64,000 nt of DNA from Nesterenkonia alba DSM 19423 (GCF_000421745.1 NZ_ATXP01000001.1:1-64000); one strand, 5' to 3'; shown: positions 1-9,022, numbered from the stretch's first letter. The notes: generated by a model not told the origin, from the letters alone. Made by a program: numbers and translations.

Positions 1-310
1 GTCCTTCATCGCCGCCCACCCCGAGCTACACCACGTGCGCACCCGAGTGAAGACCCCGGGGCAGAACGGGTCCCGTGAACGCGGCTTCGGCACGCTGAAG
101 TACGAACGGCTCTACCTGGACGAGATCGACGACGCGATCGTGCTCGCCGAGCGGGCCGAGGACTACCGGATCGAGTACAACGAGCTCCGGCCCCACGAGG
201 CCATCTCATGGAACCGGCCCAAGGAGGTGCACCTGGGCCTGGCCGACCCCACCACCCCGACATTCAAAACCAAGGAAATCCTGCCAACTACTTGACGCGG
301 GACAGTCACA
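1..310 (+). mobile_element. Right end of an IS3-like insertion sequence (partial)
   Basis: The window opens inside an insertion sequence. The transposase reading frame runs to 295, and the element probably ends at about 310, where the sequence TTGACGCGGGACAGTCACA finishes in CA, the usual terminal dinucleotide of IS3-type elements. The left part and left inverted repeat lie outside the window, so the terminal repeat and target duplication cannot be checked. The end lies only about 30 bases before the stop codon of the minus-strand permease gene. Confidence 0.6.
2..295 (+). CDS. IS3-family transposase, C-terminal part of the DDE integrase core (5'-partial)
   Basis: The open frame enters from the left edge at base 2 and stops with TGA at 293-295, giving about 97 residues of the C-terminal end. 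It contains the motif NGSRERGFGTLKYERLY. The first Glu of this segment sits where the catalytic Glu of the DDE triad lies in IS3/IS481-type transposases. It is followed by the usual YNELRPHEA segment. The rest of the catalytic domain and any upstream OrfA are outside the window. The family is clear from these motifs; the exact IS name is not. Confidence 0.8.
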   Translation, partial: SFIAAHPELHHVRTRVKTPGQNGSRERGFGTLKYERLYLDEIDDAIVLAERAEDYRIEYNELRPHEAISWNRPKEVHLGLADPTTPTFKTKEILPTT

Positions 311-340
311 GGTATGCCTTTCTATGGGTGCGAGTGGGGT

Positions 341-1255
341 TTACTTTTTGCCGGACAGCTGGGTGCCGAGCCGCTTTTCCAGGAAGGCGACAACGATGTA
401 GAGCAGCACCGAGAGGATGGCCAGGACGAAAACGCCGAGCCAGACCAGTGCGATGTCGTAGACACTGCCGGCATACATGATGCGGTAGCCGAGTCCCTGA
501 CTGGAGCCGATGAACTCTCCGACGATGGCCCCTGCCAGAGCCAATCCGATGGTGACGCGTAGTCCGCTAATAATCCACGGGAGCGTGCTGGGGATGACCA
601 CACTGCGGAAGATCTTCATCCGGCTAGCACCCAAGCTGTTCATCATGCGGATAATGTCGCGATCAACGGTGCGGACACCGGAGTAGGCATTGAGTGCCTG
701 GATGGCCAGCACGAGGGCCGCCGCTAAGGCGATTTTGGAATCGATGCCGACACCAAGTACCAGCACGATGAGTGGGGCCAGGGCGATCTTGGGCAAAGCT
801 TCGAACATGATGACGAAGGGTTCAGCCGTCTGGGCGTAGGTCTTGGACCACCAGAAGGACAACCCCAGGGCGGTGCCGATCAGGGTACCCAGAATAAAGC
901 CGACCACAGAGCTGGTCATGGTGTAGGCAATATCGCCCCAAAAGGTGCCCGCTGCGAACTGTTCCTGAGCTTTGGCGAAGATACGGCTCGGTGAGCTCCA
1001 GAAGAACGCATTGATGTGGCCAGTGCGGGTGCCCAGCTCCCATCCGCCGAAGACCACAACCACCACGGCGATCCGCAGCAGGTTCACCAGAACAGGTGAG
1101 GCTTTCCGGTCCTCGGAGAGCACCTTGCGTGATTTAGCGGATTCCTTGGGCGCTTTGGCTTCCAGCTCTTGGAGAACTTGGGTGGGTGTGCGGTGTGCCC
1201 CGACCTCTTGAGCGGCTGTTTCGGGCTTTTGTGTTGTGACAGCGGTCACTGTCAT
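341..1255 (-). CDS. ABC transporter permease, SsuC/TauC/ThiX type
   Basis: A 304-residue inner-membrane permease of the BPD_transp_1 family. About 70 hydrophilic residues precede the first membrane segment. The EAA-loop signature is visible as LGASRMKIFRSVVIPSTLP, the contact site for the ATPase. Its ATG overlaps the stop of the ATPase gene by 4 bases, so the two are co-translated. Relatives import sulfonates, taurine, nitrate or thiamine precursors; the substrate cannot be read from this sequence. No substrate-binding protein gene is adjacent: downstream lies the end of an insertion sequence, starting about 30 bases past the stop codon, and upstream lies an unrelated gene. Confidence 0.85.
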   Translation of the reverse strand: MTVTAVTTQKPETAAQEVGAHRTPTQVLQELEAKAPKESAKSRKVLSEDRKASPVLVNLLRIAVVVVVFGGWELGTRTGHINAFFWSSPSRIFAKAQEQFAAGTFWGDIAYTMTSSVVGFILGTLIGTALGLSFWWSKTYAQTAEPFVIMFEALPKIALAPLIVLVLGVGIDSKIALAAALVLAIQALNAYSGVRTVDRDIIRMMNSLGASRMKIFRSVVIPSTLPWIISGLRVTIGLALAGAIVGEFIGSSQGLGYRIMYAGSVYDIALVWLGVFVLAILSVLLYIVVAFLEKRLGTQLSGKK

Positions 1256-2085
1256 TCCCCCTTGTCCATGAGAAGTGACCGGACTTCGTCCTTATAAGCG
1301 GTAAATTCCGGCGTCGTGGTGATCTGTGTGTCCCGTGGTTTGGGAAGATCGACGTGGATCTCCCGGGCGACGTAGCCTGGCCGGCCGCGCATCACGTAGA
1401 TGCGGTCGGAGAGCAAGACGGCCTCGTCGATGTCGTGGGTGACGAAAACGATCGACTTCTGAAAGCTCTCCTGGACCTCTAGTAGCCACAGCTGCATCTG
1501 CAGTCGCGTCTGAGCATCAAGTGCGCCGAAGGGTTCGTCGAGCAGCATGATGGGTCGATTGAAGAGCAGTGTGCGTAGCAGTGCCGCGCGTTGCCGCATC
1601 CCACCGGAGAGCTGTGCCGGACGGGCCTGTTCATAATCGCCAAGCCCGTACTCTTGCAGGAGAGGTCGTGCCGCGGCGACCGCATCGGAGCGTTTCACTC
1701 CGCGCACTTCCAGTCCGATGATGACGTTGTCGAGGATGCTGCGCCAGGGCAGCAGCATGTCCTTCTGGAGCATGTAGCCGACGTGACCTGTGGTCCCTGT
1801 GACGTCCTGACCGTCGATTTCCACGGTGCCCTGAGTTGGTTCCTCGAGTCCGGCGACGATCCCGAACAAGGTGCTCTTCCCGCAGCCGGAGGGACCCACG
1901 ATCGTGACGAGCTCGCCAGGGGGAGCTGTGATGCTCACCGGTTGGAGGACAGGTGTGGGTTCCGGTGGAGACTTGGGGGTCTTCGCGATGTTGTAGGACT
2001 TACCGACGTTGTTGACCGTCAGTGTGCTGCCTGCCACCCCAGTAGCGACAGTACCGAGATCTTCTTCGACTATTTCAGCGGCCAC
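1252..2085 (-). CDS. ABC transporter ATP-binding protein, SsuB/TauB type
   Basis: A 277-residue cytoplasmic ATPase that pairs with the permease at 341-1255. Walker A is GPSGCGKST (about residues 64-72), the signature is LSGGMRQRA (about 158), and Walker B is IMLLDEPFGALD. The Q-loop region MLLPWRSILDNV is typical of the SsuB/TauB/nitrate group. The start is a GTG at 2085 preceded by GGAGGAAACC, a strong ribosome binding site. The N-terminus is about 25 residues longer than usual before the ABC core. The system lacks a linked binding protein, so sulfonate, nitrate or thiamine-precursor uptake are only family-level guesses. Confidence 0.88.
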   Translation of the reverse strand: MAAEIVEEDLGTVATGVAGSTLTVNNVGKSYNIAKTPKSPPEPTPVLQPVSITAPPGELVTIVGPSGCGKSTLFGIVAGLEEPTQGTVEIDGQDVTGTTGHVGYMLQKDMLLPWRSILDNVIIGLEVRGVKRSDAVAAARPLLQEYGLGDYEQARPAQLSGGMRQRAALLRTLLFNRPIMLLDEPFGALDAQTRLQMQLWLLEVQESFQKSIVFVTHDIDEAVLLSDRIYVMRGRPGYVAREIHVDLPKPRDTQITTTPEFTAYKDEVRSLLMDKGE

Positions 2086-2351
2086 GGTTTCCTCCGGTTG
2101 CCTGATGCCTCGTGCGGTACCGACGAAGCAGTCCTTCGCCGAGCCGCCGCTGCCGTCTGTCCCAGGTGGAACGATTCAACGACACCCTCTGCGGCGGTTG
2201 ATAGACGAGTCTGGACAGGCAATATTTCCGATGGGTATCTCAACCGTTTCTCTGAAGTTACGCTCACTCCACCTCTGGTCATCATGCTCTGACCAGGGGT
2301 TTTGATGAGAAATGCGCATGTTACGCCACTGGAAGATGCATCGGTTTCTTC
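2086..2351. other. Upstream region of the ABC pair, no clear feature
   Basis: This stretch separates the ATPase start from the terminator at 2352. It should hold the promoter for the minus-strand ABC operon, but I see no convincing -35/-10 pair. A 7-base inverted repeat (CGGTTGA on the minus strand, paired with TCAACCG) is present. Reading frames here lack ribosome binding sites and recognisable proteins. Confidence 0.3.
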
Positions 2352-2405
2352 CCACACACCACTGAGGCCCGCCCCCGGGTGGGAGCGGGCCTCAGTGGTG
2401 TGTGG
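2352..2405. terminator. Strong bidirectional hairpin terminator
   Basis: A perfect 21-bp stem, 2352-2372 paired with 2385-2405 (left arm starts CCACACACCACTGAGGCCCG), with a 12-base loop. It follows the stop of the minus-strand CAP-domain gene by about 29 bases. The next gene in that direction, the ABC pair, is also on the minus strand, so the hairpin insulates it. There is no long U tract, which is common in high-GC actinobacteria. Confidence 0.85.
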
Positions 2406-2433
2406 ATGAGGTGCGGGACCTCAGGTGTACTTC

Positions 2434-4800
2434 TTAGGCGAGGGCGCGGCGACGGCTGACGCCGATCGCTGTGCCGCCCAGGGCCAGGCTCAGCAGAGCG
2501 GCGAGGCCGAGAGCTGCCATACCGGAGTCCATACCGGTGGTGGCAAGCTCTTCCTCGTCCTCAGGACCCTTCTCACCGGCCGGACCCGTCTCCGGGTCCA
2601 CCACGGTGATGGTGACTTCCAGCTCAATGCCGGAGGACAGGCCCTCCACGGTGAGCGTGTACTCGCCGGGCTCGGTGTCCTCAGGAATGGTCACCGAGGT
2701 GGAGAAGTCCCCGTCCTCGTCGGTCTCTACTGTGCCGAGGATGGGGTTGAGGCTGATCTCGACCTCTTCCTCCTCCCCGAAACCAGAGCCTTCGACGACG
2801 ACATCCTCACCGGCAGCGACCTCGGTCGGGCTGACCGTCACGGACGCTTCGACAGGCTCAGTCGGCCCGTCGGTGGGGGTGTCGGTTGGGCTCGGGGATG
2901 GAGACGGCGTGGAGTCGTCCTCGATGTAGTTGAAGTCCCACTCGGTGGTGGCACCGTCGTCGAACTCGTAGCCATCGGCCGGCTCAGCGGTGATGGTCAG
3001 GCCATCCTCGGGGACGTCAACCTCGCCGGGGCCGTGGGAGTACTCGACACCCTCGACCTCAGGCACGATAACGACGTTCTCGTCATCATCGCTGCGCTGC
3101 GGAGCCTCAGGCTCCACAACCTCCAGGACAGCGTCCGGATCGAAGTCGAAGTCCCACTCGGTGGTGGCACCGTCTTCGAACTCGTAGCCGAGAACCGGAG
3201 TGGCCTCAACGGTCAGACCGTCTTCGGGGATCTCCAGCTCACCGTCAACGATGTCGCCGTCCACGCTGTAGTTGACACCCTCAACCTCGGGGATCTCCAC
3301 CGTGTTGGTGCCGTCCTCGCGGTTCGGAGCCTCCGGGGAGACCACGATCGCGTCTTCGAGGCGGATGGTGATGTTCTGGTGGCGGATGAACAGCGGGTTG
3401 TTGGCATCGAAGTCGGCGTAGGACTCGAAGACTGCGACTTCCACGGCAGCCTGGTGAACCTGGCCGTCCTTGAAGTTGTCCCAGATGGAGTCCTCTTCAC
3501 TCAGCAAAACCTGCTCCAGGGTGAAGGTGCCCTCCGGGCTGATGCCGTCCACGGCCATCTGCGAGTTCTCGGTGTCGGTCAGCACGGCAAACTCACCGTC
3601 GAAGCGAACCATCACCAGACCACCGGCGATGTCGATGGCTTCGTCGAAACCGGAACCGTTGATGGTGTACTCGTCACCGGGCTCCAGCTCGTCCGGGTTC
3701 ACGGTGATCTCGAAGTCCGGCAGTCCACCCAGGTCGATGAACAGGTCACCTTCGTGCCCGGGGCGGGGGTCAGTGTCATGCAGGCTTTCCCGGACGTGCC
3801 AAGGCACCTGGATGGTGGCGTCAGGGTTCTCGACGCTGTCCCAGACCTCGTGGTCTGCCGGCAGCAGCTGCACCGTCATGGCGACGTCGCCGGAGTCACC
3901 GACCTCAGAGGTGGTCACTGAGCTGGGATCAAGCACATTGGCGTACCCGGCCCCTTCGTCCTGGACGAACGCGCCGTCAATGTAGGCCACATCGCCGGGT
4001 TCGAAGTCACCGAAGACCACGGTGAACTCGTCACCGGGGTTAAGGTAACCGCGCTCCAAGGTCTCCGAGGCGAAGTTCACATCCCCGGGGATGACTTCCT
4101 CGTCGGGTTCCTCACCGGTGCGGTCCACCGGCGGAACGGCGTCATCCGGCGGAATAATGCCGGACTCTTCCCAGGCCTCGTACTCGGAGTACATCACGCC
4201 GCCACCCTGGCTCGGATCAGAGTCCGGGGCCGGAGTCTCCTCACCGGGGATGTTCTCCTGGGCACAGTCCTGGCCGAAGCGCTGAGTGTTGTACCAGCGC
4301 TGGAAGGTGATCTCCTGGCCGGTCTCCTCAATGGTTCCGGTGGCCGTGCTGGTCACCGTTCCGTTGTTAAAGAATTCGTGCTCCTCGGCCATGATGTTGG
4401 CCCAGTGCGAGGGGGAGTCCTGGTACCCCTGGAAGATCTGCTGAGCGATCTCCTGAGCTGAGGTGCCCGGCTCTCCGGTGAAGTAGGCCACGTTCTCAGC
4501 ACCTGCGACACATCCGGCGTTATCCGTTCCCACGCTGATGTGTGCACTGTCATGCCAGATGTGCCATTCGTTCATGGTCAGGATCGACCAGTCAAGAGCA
4601 CCAGACTCCGCCTCCCGCAGCGGCTCCCAGGGCTCCAGCGGGTCCAGACCCGCATCCTCACGAGCGTCGTTGATGAGCTCGTTGAGGTAATCGTCGATTT
4701 CGTCAACAGGATCCTGGGCTTGCGCCGGGACTGCTGTTGAGGCACCGAGCAGGCCAACAAGGCCTACTGCGGCGCCGGCGGACAAAAACTTTCGGCGCAT
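2434..4800 (-). CDS. Secreted CAP/SCP-domain protein with LATTG cell-wall anchor
   Basis: A 788-residue surface protein. The start is the ATG at 4800, just before MRRKFLSAG, because a good signal peptide follows with likely cleavage after AQA (about residue 28); GGGGG lies 8-12 bases upstream. Residues about 30-185 form a CAP (cysteine-rich secretory/PR-1-like) domain with conserved HIWHDSAH and NPxxxH-like segments (SPSHWANIM). The middle is a chain of Ig-like and bacterial surface repeats, including two near-identical units ending GATTEWDF. A Pro/Ser/Thr linker (PSPSPSPTDTPTDGPT) precedes a last Ig-like domain. The C-terminus has LATTG (about residue 752), a hydrophobic helix and an RRR tail, the pattern used by class E sortases. 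The function of the CAP domain here is unknown; wall attachment is a confident inference. Confidence 0.85.
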   Translation of the reverse strand: MRRKFLSAGAAVGLVGLLGASTAVPAQAQDPVDEIDDYLNELINDAREDAGLDPLEPWEPLREAESGALDWSILTMNEWHIWHDSAHISVGTDNAGCVAGAENVAYFTGEPGTSAQEIAQQIFQGYQDSPSHWANIMAEEHEFFNNGTVTSTATGTIEETGQEITFQRWYNTQRFGQDCAQENIPGEETPAPDSDPSQGGGVMYSEYEAWEESGIIPPDDAVPPVDRTGEEPDEEVIPGDVNFASETLERGYLNPGDEFTVVFGDFEPGDVAYIDGAFVQDEGAGYANVLDPSSVTTSEVGDSGDVAMTVQLLPADHEVWDSVENPDATIQVPWHVRESLHDTDPRPGHEGDLFIDLGGLPDFEITVNPDELEPGDEYTINGSGFDEAIDIAGGLVMVRFDGEFAVLTDTENSQMAVDGISPEGTFTLEQVLLSEEDSIWDNFKDGQVHQAAVEVAVFESYADFDANNPLFIRHQNITIRLEDAIVVSPEAPNREDGTNTVEIPEVEGVNYSVDGDIVDGELEIPEDGLTVEATPVLGYEFEDGATTEWDFDFDPDAVLEVVEPEAPQRSDDDENVVIVPEVEGVEYSHGPGEVDVPEDGLTITAEPADGYEFDDGATTEWDFNYIEDDSTPSPSPSPTDTPTDGPTEPVEASVTVSPTEVAAGEDVVVEGSGFGEEEEVEISLNPILGTVETDEDGDFSTSVTIPEDTEPGEYTLTVEGLSSGIELEVTITVVDPETGPAGEKGPEDEEELATTGMDSGMAALGLAALLSLALGGTAIGVSRRRALA
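2932..3189 (-). repeat. Duplicated segment inside the CAP-domain gene
   Basis: Two 42-base copies, 2932-2973 and 3148-3189, differ at one base and encode the segment ending in EFDDGATTEWDF. They are the best conserved part of two tandem protein repeats of about 60 residues, each containing PEVEGVxYS and PEDGLTxxA. The near identity at DNA level suggests recent duplication or gene conversion. Confidence 0.8.
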
Positions 4801-4952
4801 GTATCTACCCCCGTGATAGTGGTGTTTCGCCAAGACAGGTATGTCAACTGTCCGCTCGGAGTCTATAACGGTTCTGTTAAGGAACGGGGCAAAACATCTC
4901 AGAACTGTCACGTTCGTTACATGCGCACGACCAGTCAGAGTGAAGGTGCAGG

Positions 4953-5984
4953 TCAGCGGCCAAAGAGGATTTGGGCCTCTTCGTAACGCTCGGGAGGTAC
5001 TTCCTTCAGGCCGTCGAGCGCCTCAGAGAGATCCACTGTCACAATCTCTGTGCCGCGCAGTGCGGCCATATGGCCCCAGGCCTGCTCGTGGACCAGGTCC
5101 AGCGCCTTGATGCCGAACCGAGTCGCCAGCACTCGGTCATAGCCGGTGGGGTTGCCGCCACGTTGGATGTGCCCGAGTGTGGTGTTGCGGGTCTCGACTC
5201 CGGTGCGCTCTTCGATCTGGTTGGTCAACCACTCGCCGATCCCACCCAGGCGAGGCCGCCCGTCGGCTTCCTGGCCTTTACCCGCCAGGGCCTCTTCAGC
5301 GCCCTCGGGGATGAACCCTTCAGCGACCACCACCAGCGGTGACCGGCCACGGGAGTGGACCTGCTCGACCCACTCGCAGACCTGATCCATGCTGACCCGC
5401 TGCTCGGGGATGAGGATGGCATGGGCCCCAGCAGCCATTCCGGAGTGCAGGGCGATCCAGCCGACGTGTCGGCCCATGACTTCAGCCACCATGCACCGGT
5501 GGTGGGATTCCCCCGTGGTGCGTAGCCGGTCCATCGCGTCGGTGGCGATGGAGATCGCCGTGTCGAAGCCGAAGGTGTAGTCCGTGGCCTTGAGGTCGTT
5601 GTCGATGGTCTTCGGCACTCCCACGATCGGCAGGCCATCGTCAGCGAGCCGCTTGGCCCCGGCCAGGGTGCCCTCCCCGCCGATGGCGATGACGGCGTCG
5701 ATATCGTGCCGGCGCAACTGGTTGGCCATGTTCTCCGGCCCACCCTGCGGGTGGTTATACGGGTGGGTGCGGGAGGTCCCCAGGATCGTGCCGCCGTCGC
5801 GGGAGAGCCCACGGACATCATTACGGGACAGTTCCAGGTAGTCGGCCTCGATGAGGCCCTTCCAGCCGCCTTTGAAGCCGACGAATTCATCGCCGTAGGA
5901 CTTGATGCCGTGCAGCACCGCGGAGCGAATCACCGCGTTGAGGCCGGGGCAGTCGCCCCCGGAGGTCAGCAGTCCGATGCGCAT
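4953..5984 (-). CDS. pfkA: 6-phosphofructokinase
   Basis: A 343-residue enzyme that phosphorylates fructose 6-phosphate to fructose 1,6-bisphosphate in glycolysis. It shows the N-terminal LLTSGGDCPGLNAVIR, the PKTIDND catalytic loop with the proton-accepting Asp, and MGRHVGWIA. The phosphate-donor site reads GGEGT. A Gly at the second-last position is typical of ATP-dependent actinobacterial enzymes, whereas PPi-dependent ones carry Asp there. The start ATG at 5984 follows AGGGGAG. It stands alone between two surface or lipoprotein genes. The ATP preference is inferred from that one motif. Confidence 0.95.
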   Translation of the reverse strand: MRIGLLTSGGDCPGLNAVIRSAVLHGIKSYGDEFVGFKGGWKGLIEADYLELSRNDVRGLSRDGGTILGTSRTHPYNHPQGGPENMANQLRRHDIDAVIAIGGEGTLAGAKRLADDGLPIVGVPKTIDNDLKATDYTFGFDTAISIATDAMDRLRTTGESHHRCMVAEVMGRHVGWIALHSGMAAGAHAILIPEQRVSMDQVCEWVEQVHSRGRSPLVVVAEGFIPEGAEEALAGKGQEADGRPRLGGIGEWLTNQIEERTGVETRNTTLGHIQRGGNPTGYDRVLATRFGIKALDLVHEQAWGHMAALRGTEIVTVDLSEALDGLKEVPPERYEEAQILFGR

Positions 5985-6083
5985 TCTCAGCTCCCCTTTG
6001 CGTGGTGGCTTTCGGCTCTCCTCTTCAGTCTATGTGCCGTGGGTGCCCCGCGGGGAAGCTGCCCCTGCCTCTATAGTGCTGGT

Positions 6084-6686
6084 ATGCCACTCACCCCGCG
6101 ACACCGCACACGGCTCACCGTCACCACGGGGCTGTGTGTGGTGGCGGTGCTCGCCTCGGGCTGCGGGGCCGGTGAGGAGCCTTCTACCGGCTCAGGCGAC
6201 CTCGACGACGTCGACTACCCCGGACCGCAGGGTCCCTCTTTTCTGGGGACCCCGCGGAGTACTCCGCCCCCGCCGCCTGAGCCGGAGCCCAGCCCCACAG
6301 CGGATGACATCGATTGGGCTGAGCAGTGGAACCGTCAGCAGCATGAGGAGCTCTACGAGGGACGTCAGGATCCTGCCGAGGATATGACGGAGGAGACCTA
6401 CCGCGAGTGGGGAGACTACGACGTCGTCTCCGAAAGCGAGCTCGAATTCTTCCTCATCACGGGGGACCCGGAATGCTACGGACTGCGCTACGTGGTCGAG
6501 GAGACCGAGGATGACGTCGCCGTGGCACTCATCCATGGCACCCGCGACGGCGCCCCTTCCGAGTGTCCCGACAGCGCGCATTACGTTTCGATCCTGGTCG
6601 AGCTTGACGAGCCCTTAGGTGACCGGGAAGTCGTGGAGTGGGAGGAATTCGACTGGCCCTCCGGCGTCGTCGGTCGCTCCGGGTAG
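6084..6686 (+). CDS. Small secreted lipoprotein, unknown function
   Basis: A 200-residue protein. The start at 6084 is chosen because it gives a lipoprotein signal peptide (positive MPLTPRHRTR, hydrophobic core, lipobox LASGC with Cys27). The open frame extends far upstream, but only as antisense to pfkA. After the lipobox comes a Pro-rich low-complexity linker (PPPPPEPEPSP), then an acidic domain of about 130 residues with two Cys (ECYG and ECPD) that may form a disulfide. I do not recognise the domain. It is divergent from pfkA and ends before a hairpin terminator. Confidence 0.75.
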   Translation: MPLTPRHRTRLTVTTGLCVVAVLASGCGAGEEPSTGSGDLDDVDYPGPQGPSFLGTPRSTPPPPPEPEPSPTADDIDWAEQWNRQQHEELYEGRQDPAEDMTEETYREWGDYDVVSESELEFFLITGDPECYGLRYVVEETEDDVAVALIHGTRDGAPSECPDSAHYVSILVELDEPLGDREVVEWEEFDWPSGVVGRSG

Positions 6687-6781
6687 TCCCTCAGCCTGGC
6701 TGGTTCCTGCGGCTTAGCTGAGGCGGAGGGTCTCTGCAGGAAGGTGGGCGAGGTGGTGGGCGCGTTCCCTACACACAGCAA

Positions 6782-6827
6782 CCGGGGCCGCGGAGTGAAT
6801 CCTCGCGGATCCGCCCCGCGGCCCCGG
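6782..6827. terminator. Hairpin terminator between convergent genes
   Basis: Arms CCGGGGCCGCGG (6782-6793) and CCGCGGCCCCGG (6816-6827) pair perfectly around a 22-base centre that can itself fold. It lies between the plus-strand lipoprotein gene and the minus-strand LAQTG gene, and so can serve both. Confidence 0.8.
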
Positions 6828-6867
6828 CCGCGTGCTATCTCATTGTGGGTCGTGTCAGGAGCCTGAC

Positions 6868-8658
6868 TTAGGCGTCGGCGTCCTTACGGCCCAGGCGGTT
6901 GCGGTAGCCGAAGGCGGCCAGCGCACCACCGAGGGCCAGCAACGCACCGGAGAACAGGCCCGCCTGGGCGCCGCCACCGGTCTGTGCCAGCTCATCCTCG
7001 GACGGCCCCTTGGTGCCGTCACCGTCGGTCTCACCGGCCGGGCCGGTGCTCGGGTCGAGGATGGTGACTTCGCCGACGGCCTGAACGTTGGAGCCGGTGG
7101 CGGTGATCTCGTAGACACCGGGCTCAGCGACCTCGGTGGCCCAGAGCTCAGCTTCGAGGTTGCCGTCCTCGTCGGCCTGCCAGGTACCGATGGGGTTGTA
7201 CTCGACGACGATCTCCTCACCGGGCTCGAAGCCTTCAGCGCTGATGGTGAAGGACTCGCCGGGGTAGACCTCGTTCGGCTCGATGGTCAGATCAATGATT
7301 TCGAGGTCAGCGTCCTCGTCATCATCGCCGTCAGCGTCCTCGTCATTCTCCTCCGGCTCCTCCTCGTCGTCCCCGTTGTCGTCGTCTTCGTCGCCGTTGT
7401 CGTCCTCGTCGTCATCTTCATCCTCGTCATCGTCCTCATCATCAACGAGGGCGTCGGCGCGGACCCACCCGGTGGTTCCGTCGTCGTCGAGGAGGACTTC
7501 AACCCAGTCACCGTCGCGGCTGACAACGATCAGTTCGTCACCGGCCTCAAAGGTGCGGATGACTTCGCTGTCCTCGTCAGCTTCGGTGTAGACGTTGACT
7601 TCATCGGCTTCGACGACGACGATCTCGTCCTCATCGCCGGGCTCCGGCGGGTCTTCAAGGATGCCGTCACCGGGGACGAAGCCCACCACTCCGGCGTAGG
7701 GGTCGCGGATGATCCACCAGTCGAGGTCTTCGAGGTAGCCCACCCGGTCAGCGTTGGTCGCGTAGCCAGGGGTGAACTCTGGATCCGGGTCGCTGAGCGG
7801 GCCGAGGACTGTGGAGTCCAGGCTCGGCTCGGCGTAAACCTGGGTCTCACCGTCATATTCCCACACACCTGCTTCCTCCGGTGGGATGCTCTGGTCGATA
7901 TAGTCCTGGACCCAGTCGGCCAGACCGCCTTCTTCGGTGTGTGAGTCGGGGGCGTCGTACCACCAGTAGTCTTCCTCGCTGGCTGGCGGAGCTTCGCGGA
8001 TCTCCAGGTTGATGCCACCGGTGAACTCGTAGTCCTCATGCTCGGCGTTGAGGGTGTAGTAACCGGCCTCGTAGGAGTCGTCGATCTCTACGCTGTGGAC
8101 GCCGACGCCGTCTTCATCCGTGGTGACAGTGCCCAGGGACTCATCGTCGAGGAAGAACTCCACCTCGGTGTTGGCGGGGAAGCCCTCAGCTGTGATCTCG
8201 AGGGTCTGCCCGTGCTAGACGATGGAGTAGTCGATGTTGTAGGTGGGGCCTTCCTGCTCCCCGTTCTCTACCTCATCTTCATCCTCGTCCTCTTCTTCGA
8301 GCTCCTCCTGCTGGGTGGTCACCTCATCGGTGTCACCCTCTCCGTCGTCGTCGGAGTCGTCGTCACCATTGTCGTCATCGCTGTCGTCCGACTCGTCCTC
8401 AGGGTCCTCATCCTCAGGGGCGTCGTCGTCTCCGTCGTCGTCCTCGTCTTCAGGATCGCCCTCTGAGCTACCCTCAGGATCGCCGTTCTCCTCGGTGGTT
8501 TCACCGGTGTCTTCGGTGTTGACGTCCTCGTTGTCCGGTGCGCCTTCGTCCTGCGCCGAGGCCGGGATGATGGATGAACCCAGCAAACCCACCGTCACAG
8601 CGGGACCCGCGATCAGTGCGGCGGCGATCCGGCCGCGGCGGTTGAACTCTTCGGTCAT
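6868..8658 (-). pseudogene. LAQTG surface protein with SH3b domains, interrupted by an in-frame amber codon
   Basis: A single frame of 597 codons is broken by one TAG at 8215-8217. The upstream part (8658-8215, 147 residues) starts after GGGGAG and has a signal peptide ending near PASAQ, followed by an extremely Asp/Glu-rich segment ending NIDYSIV. In the same frame, right after TAG, comes HGQTLEITAEGFPANTEVEF, clearly the start of an Ig-like domain. Then follow two SH3b-like domains (the second ends GTTGWVRADALV), another acidic linker, a second Ig-like domain, LAQTG, a hydrophobic helix and a basic tail for sortase anchoring. Without readthrough only a secreted acidic fragment is made. It could be a recent nonsense mutation, a suppressed stop or a sequence error. 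The two reading frames are otherwise intact, so any loss is recent. Confidence 0.8.
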
Positions 8659-8741
8659 GGTCAGTTGCTCCCCGTCTCTTTGAGAGATGAATGTCCGTTC
8701 ACGCGGCCCTCCCCGTTCAGAGAGCGTGGTGCCGCACCGCC

Positions 8742-8770
8742 AGAATAGAAACCTCAGACAGGTTTGACTA
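8742..8770 (-). promoter_or_regulatory. Promoter of the LAQTG surface-protein gene
   Basis: On the minus strand, TAGTCA (8765-8770) and TATTCT (8742-8747) are separated by 17 bases, a plausible sigma-70-type -35/-10 pair. It lies about 85 bases upstream of the ATG at 8658. Confidence 0.5.
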
Positions 8771-9022
8771 GGGGTAACGGCACTTTATGTCACAGACCCA
8801 TCACGGACCCGCTGTGCCGCATCAGCTCGCCGAAGTGCCGGGATCATCATTTCCCCAGGTCACCTGCGGTACTTCATATTTGAAGAAAACAATTGCGCAC
8901 AGATCACGACGCCGTATCGGTTCGTAACACAGCACCCTGCCTACTTTCAGGTCTGATACAGGGTGCGCTCAGACTCATTCCACGGAGGTGTTCAACCACT
9001 CCGCACGCCACCCTTTCAACGC

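Noticed and set aside
2200-2351. A TPP-riboswitch-like stretch (TGAGATACCC) upstream of the ABC pair on the minus strand
   Set aside because: The rest of the conserved TPP core (GAACCTGA and the closing stems) is missing.
2425-3921. A 498-codon plus-strand frame over the CAP-domain gene
   Set aside because: It is antisense to a gene with a clear signal peptide, domains and anchor; its product is a Val/Gly/Asp-rich shadow.
5706-6083. Extension of the small lipoprotein gene back over pfkA
   Set aside because: The frame is only the antisense of pfkA; the lipobox signal begins at 6084.
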